Assembly: GCF_009764645.1 (NCBI RefSeq)
Contig: NZ_RWIM01000020.1
Location: 1-52,336, forward strand
DNA length: 52,336 nucleotides
Source of the DNA: Pseudomonas sp. PB106
GTDB taxonomy: Bacteria; Pseudomonadota; Gammaproteobacteria; Pseudomonadales; Pseudomonadaceae
Direction: 5' to 3'
Shown here: piece after piece, positions 27,356 through 37,100 of the stretch
How positions within the stretch are numbered: the first letter of the stretch is position 1
Layout of the letters: every line of letters begins with the position of its first letter
Program-made: the position numbers and the translations under genes
The notes under the pieces: model-generated
Told to the model about the DNA's origin: nothing
The model's database searches: none
Seen by the model: the letters and a program-made list of their open reading frames with translations, nothing else

Positions 27356-28080
27356 AGCGGATTTTGCTGCTTGGCGGCGTGACTGAAGCGCTGGCCATCG
27401 CCCGCACACTGGGGCCGGAACATATTTACAGTCTGGCGGGCGTTGGCCGGGTCCCGACCGATCTGAGCTGTCAGGTGCGCGTCGGCGGCTACGGTGGCGC
27501 TGCAGGTCTGGCGCAATTCATTCGTGACGAAGGCATCGATCTGCTGCTCGACGCCACGCACCCGTACGCCGCACAAATCAGCCAGAACGCGGCGACCGCC
27601 GCCAACCTGAGCGGCATTCCCTGCTGGGCTCTGCGCCGTCCGGCCTGGCAGCCGCAGCCGGGTGACGACTGGCGCGAAGTCAGCGACTGGGCCGAACTGA
27701 TCACTGCGCTCAAGCCGTTTCGCCGACCGCTGTTCACCCTCGGCCGCGAACCGCTGCAACACCTCGACGAAATCCCAGTCGAGCAGTTCTGGACCCTGCG
27801 CGCCCTCGACGTCTATCCCGGCAACGAACGCTGCGAAGTGATCGGCGCCCGTGGGCCGTTTCTGCTGGAGGATGAGCGAGCGCTGTTCGAACGACGGCAG
27901 ATCGATGTGCTGATCAGCAAGAACAGCGGCAGCACCGCCACCGAGCCGAAGCTGGAAGTCGCGCGCGAGCGTGGGGTGCCGGTGCTGGTGTTGAAGCGGC
28001 CGGGGTTGCCGGGGATTGATCGGGAGTTTCGATCAGCGTCTGAAGTCCTTGAAGCCCTGACGACGTCAGACTTTTCCTGA
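27352..28080 (+). CDS. cobK: Precorrin-6A reductase CobK
   Basis: CobK is the NADPH-dependent reductase that converts precorrin-6A to precorrin-6B. It shows the N-terminal nucleotide-binding start [16 protein letters not shown], the [16 protein letters not shown] motif, [12 protein letters not shown] and [23 protein letters not shown] split over the C-terminal domain. At 242 residues it has the normal length. The ATG overlaps the cbiD stop. It is the last gene of the cobL-cbiD-cobK block. Confidence 0.95.
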   Translation: MKRILLLGGVTEALAIARTLGPEHIYSLAGVGRVPTDLSCQVRVGGYGGAAGLAQFIRDEGIDLLLDATHPYAAQISQNAATAANLSGIPCWALRRPAWQPQPGDDWREVSDWAELITALKPFRRPLFTLGREPLQHLDEIPVEQFWTLRALDVYPGNERCEVIGARGPFLLEDERALFERRQIDVLISKNSGSTATEPKLEVARERGVPVLVLKRPGLPGIDREFRSASEVLEALTTSDFS

Positions 28081-28239
28081 CTTCGAATTTATTTGCGAAT
28101 TTACCTGCAATTTTTGAGGACGCAGCCGACTGTTTTTCACTACACCCTCCCCCCAATACTTCGGTTCCTTTAATCCCGACAAGTAGACAGCCGACAAAAG
28201 CGGCTTGCCAGCTTGTATCCCAAGGAATACGATCCCGAC

Positions 28240-28542
28240 ATGATCGCTTTTGAACGATCCCGCATATTTTCCGAATGGCTCGACTCCTTGAAAGACATCA
28301 AAGGGAAAGGCCGAATCATCTCCAGAATTAAAACAGCCGAAAATGGCAACTTTGGCGATTGCGGGTTCGTCGGTGACACTGTTTATGAAATGCGTGTTCA
28401 TTACGGCCCTGGTTACAGGATGTACTTCACACGCAAAGGCGACGTGATTTATCTGCTGCTGATCGGGGGCGACAAATCGACACAAAAGAGAGATATCAAA
28501 CGCGCCGTGCAAATGGCTCATAGCATCGGAAATGAGGAGTAA
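28240..28542 (+). CDS. RelE/HigB-like type II toxin (Gp49 family)
   Basis: A 100-residue protein with the layout of phage-derived Gp49/HigB-like addiction toxins: FSEWLDSLKDIKGKGRIISRI, then GNFGDCGFVGDTVYEMRVHYGPGYRMYFTRKGDVIYLLLIGGDK in the beta-sheet core, and KRDIKRAVQMA as the final helix. Such toxins usually cleave mRNA at the ribosome. I chose the ATG at 28240, with AAGGAA at 28222, over the upstream TTG at 28213. The antitoxin gene follows after three bases. The toxin-first order is normal for HigBA-type pairs. Confidence 0.88.
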   Translation: MIAFERSRIFSEWLDSLKDIKGKGRIISRIKTAENGNFGDCGFVGDTVYEMRVHYGPGYRMYFTRKGDVIYLLLIGGDKSTQKRDIKRAVQMAHSIGNEE

Positions 28543-28545
28543 ATC

Positions 28546-28836
28546 ATGAGCGAAGAATTCGCCCGTTTTGACGCCGCCGAGTACCTCAAGACTCCCGAGG
28601 ATATGGCGGCATATCTGGATGCCTGTTTTGACGACGATGAAGGCGATGGCGTTCTGATTCGTGCAGCACTCAATGACATCGCCCGAGCTCAAGGCATGAC
28701 ACAAGTGGCGCGGGATGCAGGTTTGGGCCGCGAAAGTCTTTATAAAGCGCTGAGTAGCACTGGCAATCCCGAATTCGCAACTATCATGAAAGTCATGAAG
28801 GCTCTGGGTTTGCGATTGCATGCCGTAACACTGTGA
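28546..28836 (+). CDS. HigA-like antitoxin with helix-turn-helix
   Basis: A 96-residue partner of the preceding toxin. The N-terminal FDAAEYLKTPEDMAAYLDACFDD is typical of addiction-module antidote proteins of this class. The second half is an XRE-type helix-turn-helix (MTQVARDAGLGRESLYKALS, then GNPEFATIMKVMKALGL). It should neutralise the toxin and repress the pair's own promoter. The start at 28546 follows GAGGAG. A weak terminator lies after the stop. Confidence 0.9.
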   Translation: MSEEFARFDAAEYLKTPEDMAAYLDACFDDDEGDGVLIRAALNDIARAQGMTQVARDAGLGRESLYKALSSTGNPEFATIMKVMKALGLRLHAVTL

Positions 28837-28837
28837 A

Positions 28838-28871
28838 GGCGCTGCGACACCAAACCGCACGACGCTTTTTT
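28838..28871 (+). terminator. Possible terminator after the toxin–antitoxin pair
   Basis: TGCG/CGCA and GCG/CGC can pair with a bulge around CACCAAAC, followed by six T. The stem is imperfect. Confidence 0.45.
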
Positions 28872-28934
28872 ACTTATCGGCCCTGATCAGGCTAAATAGC
28901 CCGCGCCTGATCGCCCACCCAATGGATCTGTCCC

Positions 28935-29333
28935 ATGAACCGACAACGGCTAGCATTTGCCTGGATCGCCTGCTTTGCGGTGCTGTTCAACATGCTCGCC
29001 ATGCCGATGACGGGCGCGATGGCGCAGGCGGCCAGTTCACCGGCCGAACAGTTGCTCTGGGGCAGTTTCTGCACCGGCAGCGGGACGAAGATGGTGGCGA
29101 TCGACATCGGCACCACCGATCAAAAAACTCCGCTCAAAGACTCGCATTCGAACATGCAGCATTGCTGGTGTTGCTCGGGCTCTGCGCCACTGGTGGCGTT
29201 GCCGGGGCATTCGCCGCAGCTGTATTTCGCCCGCTACGAAAGTAATCGCAGCGTCGCGCCCGCCGCCCTGCAAACCCCGACACCGCGCCAGCAATGGCCG
29301 AGTCTCAATCCCCGCGCCTCCCCTCTGGTGTGA
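28935..29333 (+). CDS. DUF2946 copper-locus protein (first copy)
   Basis: A 132-residue protein with an N-terminal signal or anchor helix (LAFAWIACFAVLFNMLAMP), then a region with FCTGSGTK and a histidine/cysteine cluster (SHSNMQHCWCC) that is typical of DUF2946. Genes of this family sit next to PCu(A)C and TonB-dependent copper receptor genes in proteobacteria. Its function is not established; binding of copper in the periplasm is a reasonable inference from the Cys/His/Met residues and the neighbours. Confidence 0.85.
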   Translation: MNRQRLAFAWIACFAVLFNMLAMPMTGAMAQAASSPAEQLLWGSFCTGSGTKMVAIDIGTTDQKTPLKDSHSNMQHCWCCSGSAPLVALPGHSPQLYFARYESNRSVAPAALQTPTPRQQWPSLNPRASPLV

Positions 29334-29381
29334 TTTGTTCGCGCAATTGACCTGCGTTTCAAATCGTTCTGGAGAACTGCC

Positions 29382-29861
29382 ATGTTGAACAAACTCATCA
29401 TCGTCGCTGCGCTGCTGTTGCCGGCGTGCTTTGCCCATGCCCATGAATACAAGGCGGGCGAGCTGGAAATCGCTCATCCGTGGTCGCAGGAACTGCCACC
29501 TAATGCGCCGACGGTCGCCGCCTATTTCATCATTCACAACGCCGGCAAGACGGATGACCGCCTGCTCAGCGTCGACTCGCCGATTGCTCCAGAAGCGCAG
29601 CTGCACGAACACGTGATGCAGGGCGACCTGATGAAAATGCAGCAAGTGCCGAGCGTGGAGATTCCGGCTGGCGGTAATGTGACGTTTGCACCGATGGCCT
29701 ATCACGTGATGCTCCTCAACCCGACCGATCGCAGCCTGCTCAGCGACGGCAAACGCTTCCCGCTGACAATGCATTTCGAGAAGGCCGGTGACGTTACCGT
29801 CGAAGTCTCGGTGCAGAAGAAGCCGCCGGAAACCACGCAGGCCCACGCGCACGCTCAGTAA
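29382..29861 (+). CDS. PCu(A)C-type periplasmic copper chaperone
   Basis: A 159-residue secreted protein with signal peptide (MLNKLIIVAALLLPACFAHA). The family binds Cu(I) through a His/Met set, seen here as LHEHVMQGDLMKM followed by FAPMAYHVML, which matches the H(M)x10Mx21HxM arrangement. The extra C-terminal AHAHA may add metal sites. It can deliver copper to cytochrome oxidase or buffer periplasmic copper. GGAG lies upstream of the ATG at 29382. It is in one direction with both DUF2946 genes and the receptor. Confidence 0.93.
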   Translation: MLNKLIIVAALLLPACFAHAHEYKAGELEIAHPWSQELPPNAPTVAAYFIIHNAGKTDDRLLSVDSPIAPEAQLHEHVMQGDLMKMQQVPSVEIPAGGNVTFAPMAYHVMLLNPTDRSLLSDGKRFPLTMHFEKAGDVTVEVSVQKKPPETTQAHAHAQ

Positions 29862-29882
29862 GCCTTTCGGCAGATTCCGCCC

Positions 29883-30329
29883 ATGCGCCCGCTCAGCGCC
29901 AGGCCCACCCGGCAACGCCGTCAGACACAAACACTGACTCGCGGCAGCTGGATCGCCCTGTTCGCCATGTTGATGATCTTCATCGGCCCACTGATTTCTC
30001 AGTCGATGCCGATGGATCAACACGCCTCGACTTCGATGCCGATGAGCATGGACATGTCGATGGACATGCCCGGCATGGATCACTCCGGGCATGACGCGAA
30101 ACCGAACGCCGAACACTGCCCGCCACAATCCTCGCACCACGTGCTATGGGAAAAGTGCGGCTACTGCAGCCTGTTGTTCAATTGCCCGGCGCTGACCGGT
30201 GGCGGCGATTTCATCGCCTTCAATATCCCACTGCCGAATACCTTTACTCCACCCTCCCCGCGTCTGGGCCATGCCCGGCAGACCTTTTTCCCCGGCGCCC
30301 GCAGCCGCGCACCGCCCATCGCAGCGTAA
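29883..30329 (+). CDS. DUF2946 copper-locus protein (second copy), Met/His-rich
   Basis: A 148-residue protein with one N-terminal hydrophobic helix (WIALFAMLMIFIGPLI), then a striking Met/His/Asp segment (SMPMSMDMSMDMPGMDHSGH) and a CGYCSLLFNCPAL cysteine cluster typical of DUF2946. The Met-rich part looks like a Cu(I)/Cu(II) binding loop. The ATG at 29883 has no strong ribosome-binding site, so a later start is possible. It lies between the PCu(A)C chaperone and the copper receptor. Confidence 0.82.
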   Translation: MRPLSARPTRQRRQTQTLTRGSWIALFAMLMIFIGPLISQSMPMDQHASTSMPMSMDMSMDMPGMDHSGHDAKPNAEHCPPQSSHHVLWEKCGYCSLLFNCPALTGGGDFIAFNIPLPNTFTPPSPRLGHARQTFFPGARSRAPPIAA

Positions 30330-30413
30330 ACACCCACCTCTGATTGCACACGGTTGAGAAGACAGCTTCAGGCTGCCGGCCGTGTCGTTTACGACTGTTT
30401 GATGGAAATTGTC

Positions 30414-32534
30414 ATGTCCAGGTTTGCTGCTGTTCCACGCTCGGGTGCTGCCCCGGGGTCCTTCGCTTTGAACGAATCACGGATTCGTTTCAGGCACGCT
30501 ACCGCCGTCCTTTGCGGCGTCCTGCTGTCCCCGCTGGTGCTGGCCGATGATCACGTCGGTCACGACCAGGAATTGAGCCCAACGGTGATCACTGCGATTG
30601 CACCGCGCTCGCCATTGACCATCGTCACCAATCCCAAGGACCCGCGCCAACCGGTGCCGGCCAGCGACGGTGGCGATTATCTGAAGACCATTCCGGGCTT
30701 TGCGCTGGTGCGTAACGGCGGCACCAACGGCGATCCGGTGCTGCGCGGCATGTTCGGCTCGCGTCTGAACATCCTCACCAACGGCAGCATGATGCTCGGC
30801 GCCTGCCCGGGCCGGATGGACGCGCCGACCTCGTACATCTCGCCGGAAACCTACGACAAACTCACCGTGATCAAAGGCCCGCAAACCGTGCTTTACGGCC
30901 CGGGCGCATCGGCCGGTACGGTGTTGTTTGATCGTGAACCGGAAAGCTTCGGCGAACTCGGCACGCGGGTGAACGCGAGCATGCTGGCCGGCTCCCACGG
31001 ACGTTTCGACAAGGTCGTCGACGCCGCTGCCGGTGGTCCGCTCGGCTATGTGCGGGTGATCGGCAACACCGCGCATTCCGACGATTACCGCGACGGCAAC
31101 AACGACATCGTTGCCTCGCGCTACGACAAATGGAACGGTGACGTCGTGCTCGGCTGGACCCCGGACGCCGACACTCTGATCGAACTCACCGCCGGCAAGG
31201 GTGACGGTGAGGCGCGCTACGCCGGGCGCGGCATGGACGGTTCGCAGTTCCTGCGCGAAAGCCTCGGTCTGCGCTTCGAAAAATCCAACATCACTGACGT
31301 GCTGGAGAAACTCGAAGCACAGGTCTACTACAACTACGCCGACCACGTGATGGACAACTACACCCTGCGCACGCCGTCCGGCACCGGCATGATGGCGGGG
31401 CCGATGGCGTCCAATGTCGATCGCCGTACCCTCGGCGCGCGGGTCAAGGCGACCTGGCGCTGGGCCGATATTCAGTTGATCACCGGCCTCGACGCACAGA
31501 CCAACGAGCACCGTGAGCGCAGTTCGATGGGCATCGATACCTACAAGGATCTGCCCTACAGCAAGGACGCCGATTTCCATAACTACGGTGTGTTCAGCGA
31601 GATGACCTGGTACGCCGCTGACCGTGACCGGTTGATCACCGGTGCCCGCGTTGACCGCGCTTCGGCCAAGGATTACCGGCAGACCAGCGACTCGGGAATG
31701 ATGAGCCGACCGAACCCCACCGCCGACGACACTCGCGCCGACACCCTGCCCAGCGGTTTCGTGCGTTACGAGCATGACCTCGCTGACAGCCCGACCACGC
31801 TCTACGCCGGCCTCGGTCACGCGCAACGCTTTCCGGATTACTGGGAGCTGTTCTCGGCAAGCAGCGGCCCGCTAGGCTCGGTCAATGCGTTCGATTCGAT
31901 CAAACCGGAAAAAACCACGCAGCTCGACTTCGGCGTGAACTACAAGAGCGCCGAGCTCGAAGCCTGGGCTTCGGGCTATATCGGCGTGGTGCGTGATTAC
32001 ATCCTCTTCGATTACACCCCGGGAATGATGGGCATGAGCAGCTCGCGCGCCGAAAACATCGACGCGCGCATCATGGGCGGTGAACTCGGTGCCGCGTACA
32101 AGCTCACCGATAACTGGAAAGCCGATGCGACCCTGGCCTACGCCTGGGGCAAGAACAGCAGCGACGGTTCGGCCCTGCCGCAGATGCCGCCGCTGGATGC
32201 ACGCTTCGGTCTGACCTATACCGAAGACAACTGGAGCGCGGGCGCACTGTGGAGGGTGGTTGCCGCGCAAAACCGTATCGACCAGAACAAGGGCAACGTG
32301 GTCGGCAAGGATTACGACAAGAGTTCGGGCTTCGGCGTGTTCTCTCTCAACGGTGCCTACCGCATCAACAAGCACTGGAAGGTCAGCAGCGGCGTCGACA
32401 ACCTGTTCGGCAAGGCTTATGCCGAACACCTGAACCTGGCGGGCAACGCTGGATTCGGCTACCCGGCCAATGACCCGCAAGCGATCAACGAACCGGGGCG
32501 CACGCTCTGGACCAAGGTGGACATGAGTTTCTAA
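30414..32534 (+). CDS. oprC: TonB-dependent copper receptor, OprC-like
   Basis: An outer-membrane TonB-dependent receptor with signal peptide (about 1–40, ending LVLA), plug domain (SDGGDYLKTIPGFALVRNGGTNGDPVLRG split over the N-terminal plug, and IKGPQTVLYGPGASAGTVLF) and a 22-strand barrel ending in a C-terminal Phe (KVDMSF). The copper-site CxxxM motif of P. aeruginosa OprC is present as CPGRM, and an HxM motif occurs as DHVMDN in the barrel. The ATG at 30414 gives 706 residues; upstream in-frame starts at 30402 and 30354 exist. The neighbours are PCu(A)C, DUF2946 and PepSY genes, which supports a copper substrate. Confidence 0.9.
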   Translation: MSRFAAVPRSGAAPGSFALNESRIRFRHATAVLCGVLLSPLVLADDHVGHDQELSPTVITAIAPRSPLTIVTNPKDPRQPVPASDGGDYLKTIPGFALVRNGGTNGDPVLRGMFGSRLNILTNGSMMLGACPGRMDAPTSYISPETYDKLTVIKGPQTVLYGPGASAGTVLFDREPESFGELGTRVNASMLAGSHGRFDKVVDAAAGGPLGYVRVIGNTAHSDDYRDGNNDIVASRYDKWNGDVVLGWTPDADTLIELTAGKGDGEARYAGRGMDGSQFLRESLGLRFEKSNITDVLEKLEAQVYYNYADHVMDNYTLRTPSGTGMMAGPMASNVDRRTLGARVKATWRWADIQLITGLDAQTNEHRERSSMGIDTYKDLPYSKDADFHNYGVFSEMTWYAADRDRLITGARVDRASAKDYRQTSDSGMMSRPNPTADDTRADTLPSGFVRYEHDLADSPTTLYAGLGHAQRFPDYWELFSASSGPLGSVNAFDSIKPEKTTQLDFGVNYKSAELEAWASGYIGVVRDYILFDYTPGMMGMSSSRAENIDARIMGGELGAAYKLTDNWKADATLAYAWGKNSSDGSALPQMPPLDARFGLTYTEDNWSAGALWRVVAAQNRIDQNKGNVVGKDYDKSSGFGVFSLNGAYRINKHWKVSSGVDNLFGKAYAEHLNLAGNAGFGYPANDPQAINEPGRTLWTKVDMSF

Positions 32535-32570
32535 CAAGAAAATTCAAAGGATCGCAGCCCGCATGTACCC

Positions 32571-32607
32571 CTGTAGGAGCTGCCGAAGGCTGCGATCTCT
32601 TGATCTA
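32571..32607. repeat. Single REP unit upstream of the PepSY gene
   Basis: CTGTAGGAGCTGCCGAAGG plus the GCTGCGATC arm and TTGATCT tail. A partial GGATCGCAG arm lies at 32549–32556. Confidence 0.8.
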
Positions 32608-32634
32608 AAAAATTCGCCCAGCGGAGCACACGTG

Positions 32635-34002
32635 ATGAAACAGCCCAAACCGAATTTCTACAACCTGGCCTGGCGTTGGCATTTTTACGCCGGCCTGTTC
32701 GTCGCCCCGTTCATGGTGATGCTGGCCCTGACCGGCATCATTTACCTGTTCAAACCGCAGCTCGATTCGCTGATGTACAGCAGCCTGCTCAACGTCCCGG
32801 CCGGCCATCACACAGTGCCGGCCGATGACTTGCTGCAACGGGTGAAAAGCGCTTATCCACAAGGGCAGATCACCCAATATCTGCCGCCGGTGAATGCCGA
32901 ACGCAGCGCGCAGTTTGTGGTGAAAAACGCCGACCACGAACTCAACGTGTTCGTCGATCCGTACCACGGCGACATCCTCGGCGAGCAAGACGCCAAGCAG
33001 AATCTGCAAGCCATCGCCCGCGCGATTCACGGCGAATTGATGATCGGCACCGTCGGTGATCGCCTCATCGAAATGGCCGCCGGTTGGGGCGTGGTGTTGG
33101 TCGTGTCCGGGCTGTTCCTGTGGTGGCCGCGTGGTCAGGCCGCCGGCATTTTGTGGCCACGCCTGAGCCGTCGCGGTCGTGTGCTGTGGCGTGACTTGCA
33201 TGCGGTCACCGGGTTCTGGGGCGCGACGTTGCTGCTGGTGATGTTGCTCAGCGGCATGACCTGGACCGGTTTCTGGGGCAAGCAATACGCGCAAGTGTGG
33301 AACGTGTTCCCGGCGGCGATGTGGGACAACGTGCCGACCTCTGACGTCGAAGCGCGCAGCCTCAACAGCGCCACCCGTCAGACCGTGCCATGGGCGATGG
33401 AAAACACGCCGATGCCGATGTCCGGCGACCACGCCGAACACATGGCCCACGGCGGCGCCAACGCCGGCCCTGCCGCACCGGTTATCAGCCTGCAGGACGT
33501 GCAGAACATCGCCACCGAGCGCAAGGTCGAGCCGGGTTACAGCATCACCCTGCCAACCACCGCCACTGGCGTATTCACCATTGCCGTGTTCGCCGATGAC
33601 CCGCGCAACGACGCCACGCTGCATGTCGATCAGTACACCGGCAAAGTGCTCGCTGATGTGCGTTTCGAACACTACGGCACCGTTGCCCGTGCCACGGAAA
33701 TCGGCGTGATGCTCCACGAAGGCAAGATGTTCGGCACCTTCAACCAGATCGTTGTGCTCTTGATCTGTCTGATGATTCTGCTCAGTGCCGTCAGCGGCGT
33801 GGTGATCTGGTGGAAGCGTCGGCCGCAGGGCAAATTCGGCGTGCCAGCCCTGCGTCATGATCTGCCGACGTGGAAAACCGGCGTGCTGATCATGCTCGCG
33901 CTGGCGGTGGTGTTTCCGTTGGTGGGGGCTTCGCTGGTGGTGGTGTGGTTGCTGGATCGGTTGGTGCTGTCGCGATCGATCACGGCAAAAGCATCCGCCT
34001 GA
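32635..34002 (+). CDS. PepSY-associated transmembrane protein
   Basis: A 455-residue inner-membrane protein with about four or five helices: WRWHFYAGLFVAPFMVMLALTG near the N terminus, VVLVVSGLFLWWP, a helix around 200–215, a C-terminal pair with MILLSAVSGVVIWWKRRP, and a final helix. Between them lie PepSY-type periplasmic domains (VFVDPYHGDILGEQ and TLHVDQYTGKVLADV). Related proteins accompany TonB receptors and may reduce or help import metal. A Met/His segment (MPMSGDHAEHMAHGG) suggests copper contact. The ATG at 32635 has GGAG at the right distance. Confidence 0.9.
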   Translation: MKQPKPNFYNLAWRWHFYAGLFVAPFMVMLALTGIIYLFKPQLDSLMYSSLLNVPAGHHTVPADDLLQRVKSAYPQGQITQYLPPVNAERSAQFVVKNADHELNVFVDPYHGDILGEQDAKQNLQAIARAIHGELMIGTVGDRLIEMAAGWGVVLVVSGLFLWWPRGQAAGILWPRLSRRGRVLWRDLHAVTGFWGATLLLVMLLSGMTWTGFWGKQYAQVWNVFPAAMWDNVPTSDVEARSLNSATRQTVPWAMENTPMPMSGDHAEHMAHGGANAGPAAPVISLQDVQNIATERKVEPGYSITLPTTATGVFTIAVFADDPRNDATLHVDQYTGKVLADVRFEHYGTVARATEIGVMLHEGKMFGTFNQIVVLLICLMILLSAVSGVVIWWKRRPQGKFGVPALRHDLPTWKTGVLIMLALAVVFPLVGASLVVVWLLDRLVLSRSITAKASA

Positions 34003-34023
34003 CACTTGCCTGATCGGCCATAA

Positions 34024-34051
34024 GGCGCGGGATCAATGACGGTCCCGCGCC
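34024..34051. terminator. Hairpin between convergent PepSY and five-repeat genes
   Basis: GGCGCGGGA at 34024–34032 pairs with TCCCGCGCC at 34043–34051 around a 10-base loop. There is no T run on the plus strand, so its function as terminator is uncertain. Confidence 0.45.
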
Positions 34052-34109
34052 CGCCAGCTCGCGATGCACTTCACTGGTTTAGCCGTAGGCGTTGACGCCT
34101 TCCATGGCG

Positions 34110-37100
34110 TTACAGTTCGTCGCGGGAAAGCCTGTGGGTTCGTGCCGGTTCCTGCTGGCGTGTCGTACGCCAGTCGGCCCCGACGCGCCCCTCCTGATGC
34201 CAGTAATGCGCTGCTTTCAACACGCGCAATTCGCCCAGATTCGCCAACTGCGAGATAAACGCGCCGGGCGAAAGGCGTGTCACCCATTGCCCGTCGACAA
34301 TTTCCACCGTCCGGGTCGACAACAACCTGCGCTCGACTTCGGAATAGTGAGGCACGTACTTGATCAACGCACCGTGCGGTGTCGAGTAGTAGTGAGCCTT
34401 GATATCGAAGCCTTTGCCTTTAAGCGCGAACGTATGCTCATACACCATCGCAGGCGATGCGTAGTTGGCAAAGACCTCTTCGGGATCGACAGTCAGCGTC
34501 GTGTTACCCGACGCATACAACTGATGTCCGGCAATCAACGCAAACCCAGCGGGAAACCCCGGTGGCTTGTTGCGCGGTGAGGTACTTGAGTCCTTCCATG
34601 TGCGGAAAATCCGATCCATCGATTGCATGTCGTCGGTTTCAGCCAACGGCTCCACCGCGACGTAAGCATTGATAGCCGGATTGGCGAGAATCGCACTCTC
34701 ATACGCGGCATCCTGTCTATAACCACTGCCCGCACGCACTTGTGCGTAACGGGCAGCGTCATCGGCATGATGGAAAACCGGCCCCAACGCCAGCTCTGGC
34801 TTGTTGACCCATTGTTCTTGCAGCGACACCGCCGGCATGCGCGGTGTCCAGTCCGAACCCACGACCCCCACGCGAGACCAGAACGTACTGGGCACCAGTA
34901 CCTCGAGTTTTCCCGCTTTGGCCATCTGACGAATATAGCTGTCGAGTTCGAACGTACCGCGAAGGATCTGCTGCCAAAGGTTGCTCGCCCTGGCCAACGA
35001 TGCAAAAGGATTGGGCAACAACTGGAACTGCCCGAACTTGTCCAGCGGTGCATCGACATCGAAGGATGACATTTCGTAGCGCAGCAAGGCGCCGTCGGCA
35101 CAGGAAAAATAGACCGGTTTGTAGCCCTGAGGCGAATTGACGATGGCGTGCGCTCGACTCACGTCCAGTGGCGAAAAGAAGTGTCGATAATCCTGATCCT
35201 TCAGGACTGTCGAGTTCGCCGCTGCGCGAAGGTACAGGCCCTGAAGCTCATGACGATAAGGCAGGGAACCGTGAGGAAAAATCTTCACCAATTCCAGATT
35301 GTCGTCTTTTACCTCTAGGGGTTCGCTGGTCAGATACTGATCCAGGCGCGAGTTTTTAATGACCGCCCCGAAATGCAGGGTACTGGCACGCTCGTCCTGT
35401 TCGTGGAAATAATTCACCGCCGCAGCCTCTTGAATAAACAGCGGACTGCAAGCCGGATCGCGAGCGACCGTTGCTTCAACGGCGCGCGGGGCAAAGGGGA
35501 TGAACTGACTGACCGTACCGGGAGCGCCCCAGAGTCTGCTGCCGACAACCACGTCCAGCTGACCGTAACCGAGCAGTTTATTGACCCAATCGTTGGGCAA
35601 CAGCCAACCGTCGTGGATTTTGGTCTTGATTCGCGACGCCTTCAGAGCCGTCATGGACGCCAGCCCCAGCTTGACCAACAAGCCGTTGACGACCTGATCG
35701 CCGAAATTGGCCCGGTAAGAAATGATTGCGCCATCGGGGCAAAACAGAAACTCATCCAGACGCTTCGATTCCCACGAAAACGACGTACAGATCACTTCGG
35801 TCGAGAGCATGTTCAAGTACACCTGCTTCCCCACCGGTCCCATCAGAAACGGCAACTCGCGGGCGTTCCTGGAACGATAGCGGCCAACGATTGTGCACCC
35901 CGCCGGAAACGCTCCCTGAGTGATGCTGGCATCCGGGAAAATAAAATCGATATCGAAATCTTCCTCGAACACTGCCAGTGGCAACGTGGCCACGAACCGG
36001 CCATCCGAACGCTTCAGGATCAGCCCGCCATAGGCGCGCTCAGTGTCACTGGGCATCTGCTGGCGGGCGTGAATGGCGGCGTCGTTCATGTTCAGAAAAA
36101 CCGGCCCCAGCGCCAGGCGTTGCAGGTTTTTGCCTGGAAACCAATACCTGTCAACCACACCCTTGCGATCCCAACAAAGGGTAGGACGCATAACGCTCAA
36201 TTCGCCGCTGTTGGAAACCACCCGGACAAAATCAGTGGTGGAGACTTTGCCCGAGGCCAGATTCTTCTGAATCTCATCAAGCCCCATCAGTGCCATGTCA
36301 TTGTCGAACAGACGCGTGTCGTTGCGCGGCGTGTATTTGAGCAGCGTTCCATCCATGGGCGAGATGTACGTGGTGAGCGACCCGCCGCTCTCGGTCTGTG
36401 GATATTTTTTTGAGTAGTAGACCGAGAGATAAAGGTCCTGAGGCTCGATGAAATGGTACGCCAACCAGTTTTTCGATTTTTCTGTGGAATGTCTGACCCG
36501 AGGCCGCGAGTAGACATAAGAATGAATGGCGAAGGTCTCGGGGAAGCGATAGCCCCGCGCGTTCTGCGCGGCGGGAAACAGGCTGGCCAAGGCGTAAAGC
36601 ACGTCCTGGTCCTTGTTCACCGGTACGAGTTCAGTGGCAATGTATTGCGCCTTGCCCTTTTGCTTGAGGATGAAACCAAACCAGATCTGGTCATCGTCAT
36701 GTGGCCGGGCTTCGCGCAGATAACAATCCTCGGCGGCTTCATCGGCGCTCGCAAAAATCGCCCCGTACGCCACACGCGCTGGAACGGTGCGGTCCCACGA
36801 ATGAGTCATGATCGATTGTGAAGGGATCGGGCCCCGTGGTCGCCAGCGACCATTGCTGACGATGACCTCCAGATTCCCCGCTCCCGCAGTCTGAAAAACC
36901 AGCCTGCCTGGTTTGACCATGCCTGAGCTGAGCTCCTTGGCCAGTGTTCCTGGCTGTTGCGCGGAGCCTAACTGTTCGCTCAGCGAGGCTATATTGAAGG
37001 CGTCGGGCTTGAACAACACCAGACTGTCCTCCGCCCCGGAAACGTAGGCGCTTGTTTGCGTTTCCAGCAAGTGACGCAGCTCCTCCACGCTGAACATGAT

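Noticed and set aside
34052..34109. Small GGCGTTGACGCC palindrome near the end of the five-repeat gene
   Set aside because: It lies across the coding end and is too short for a confident site.
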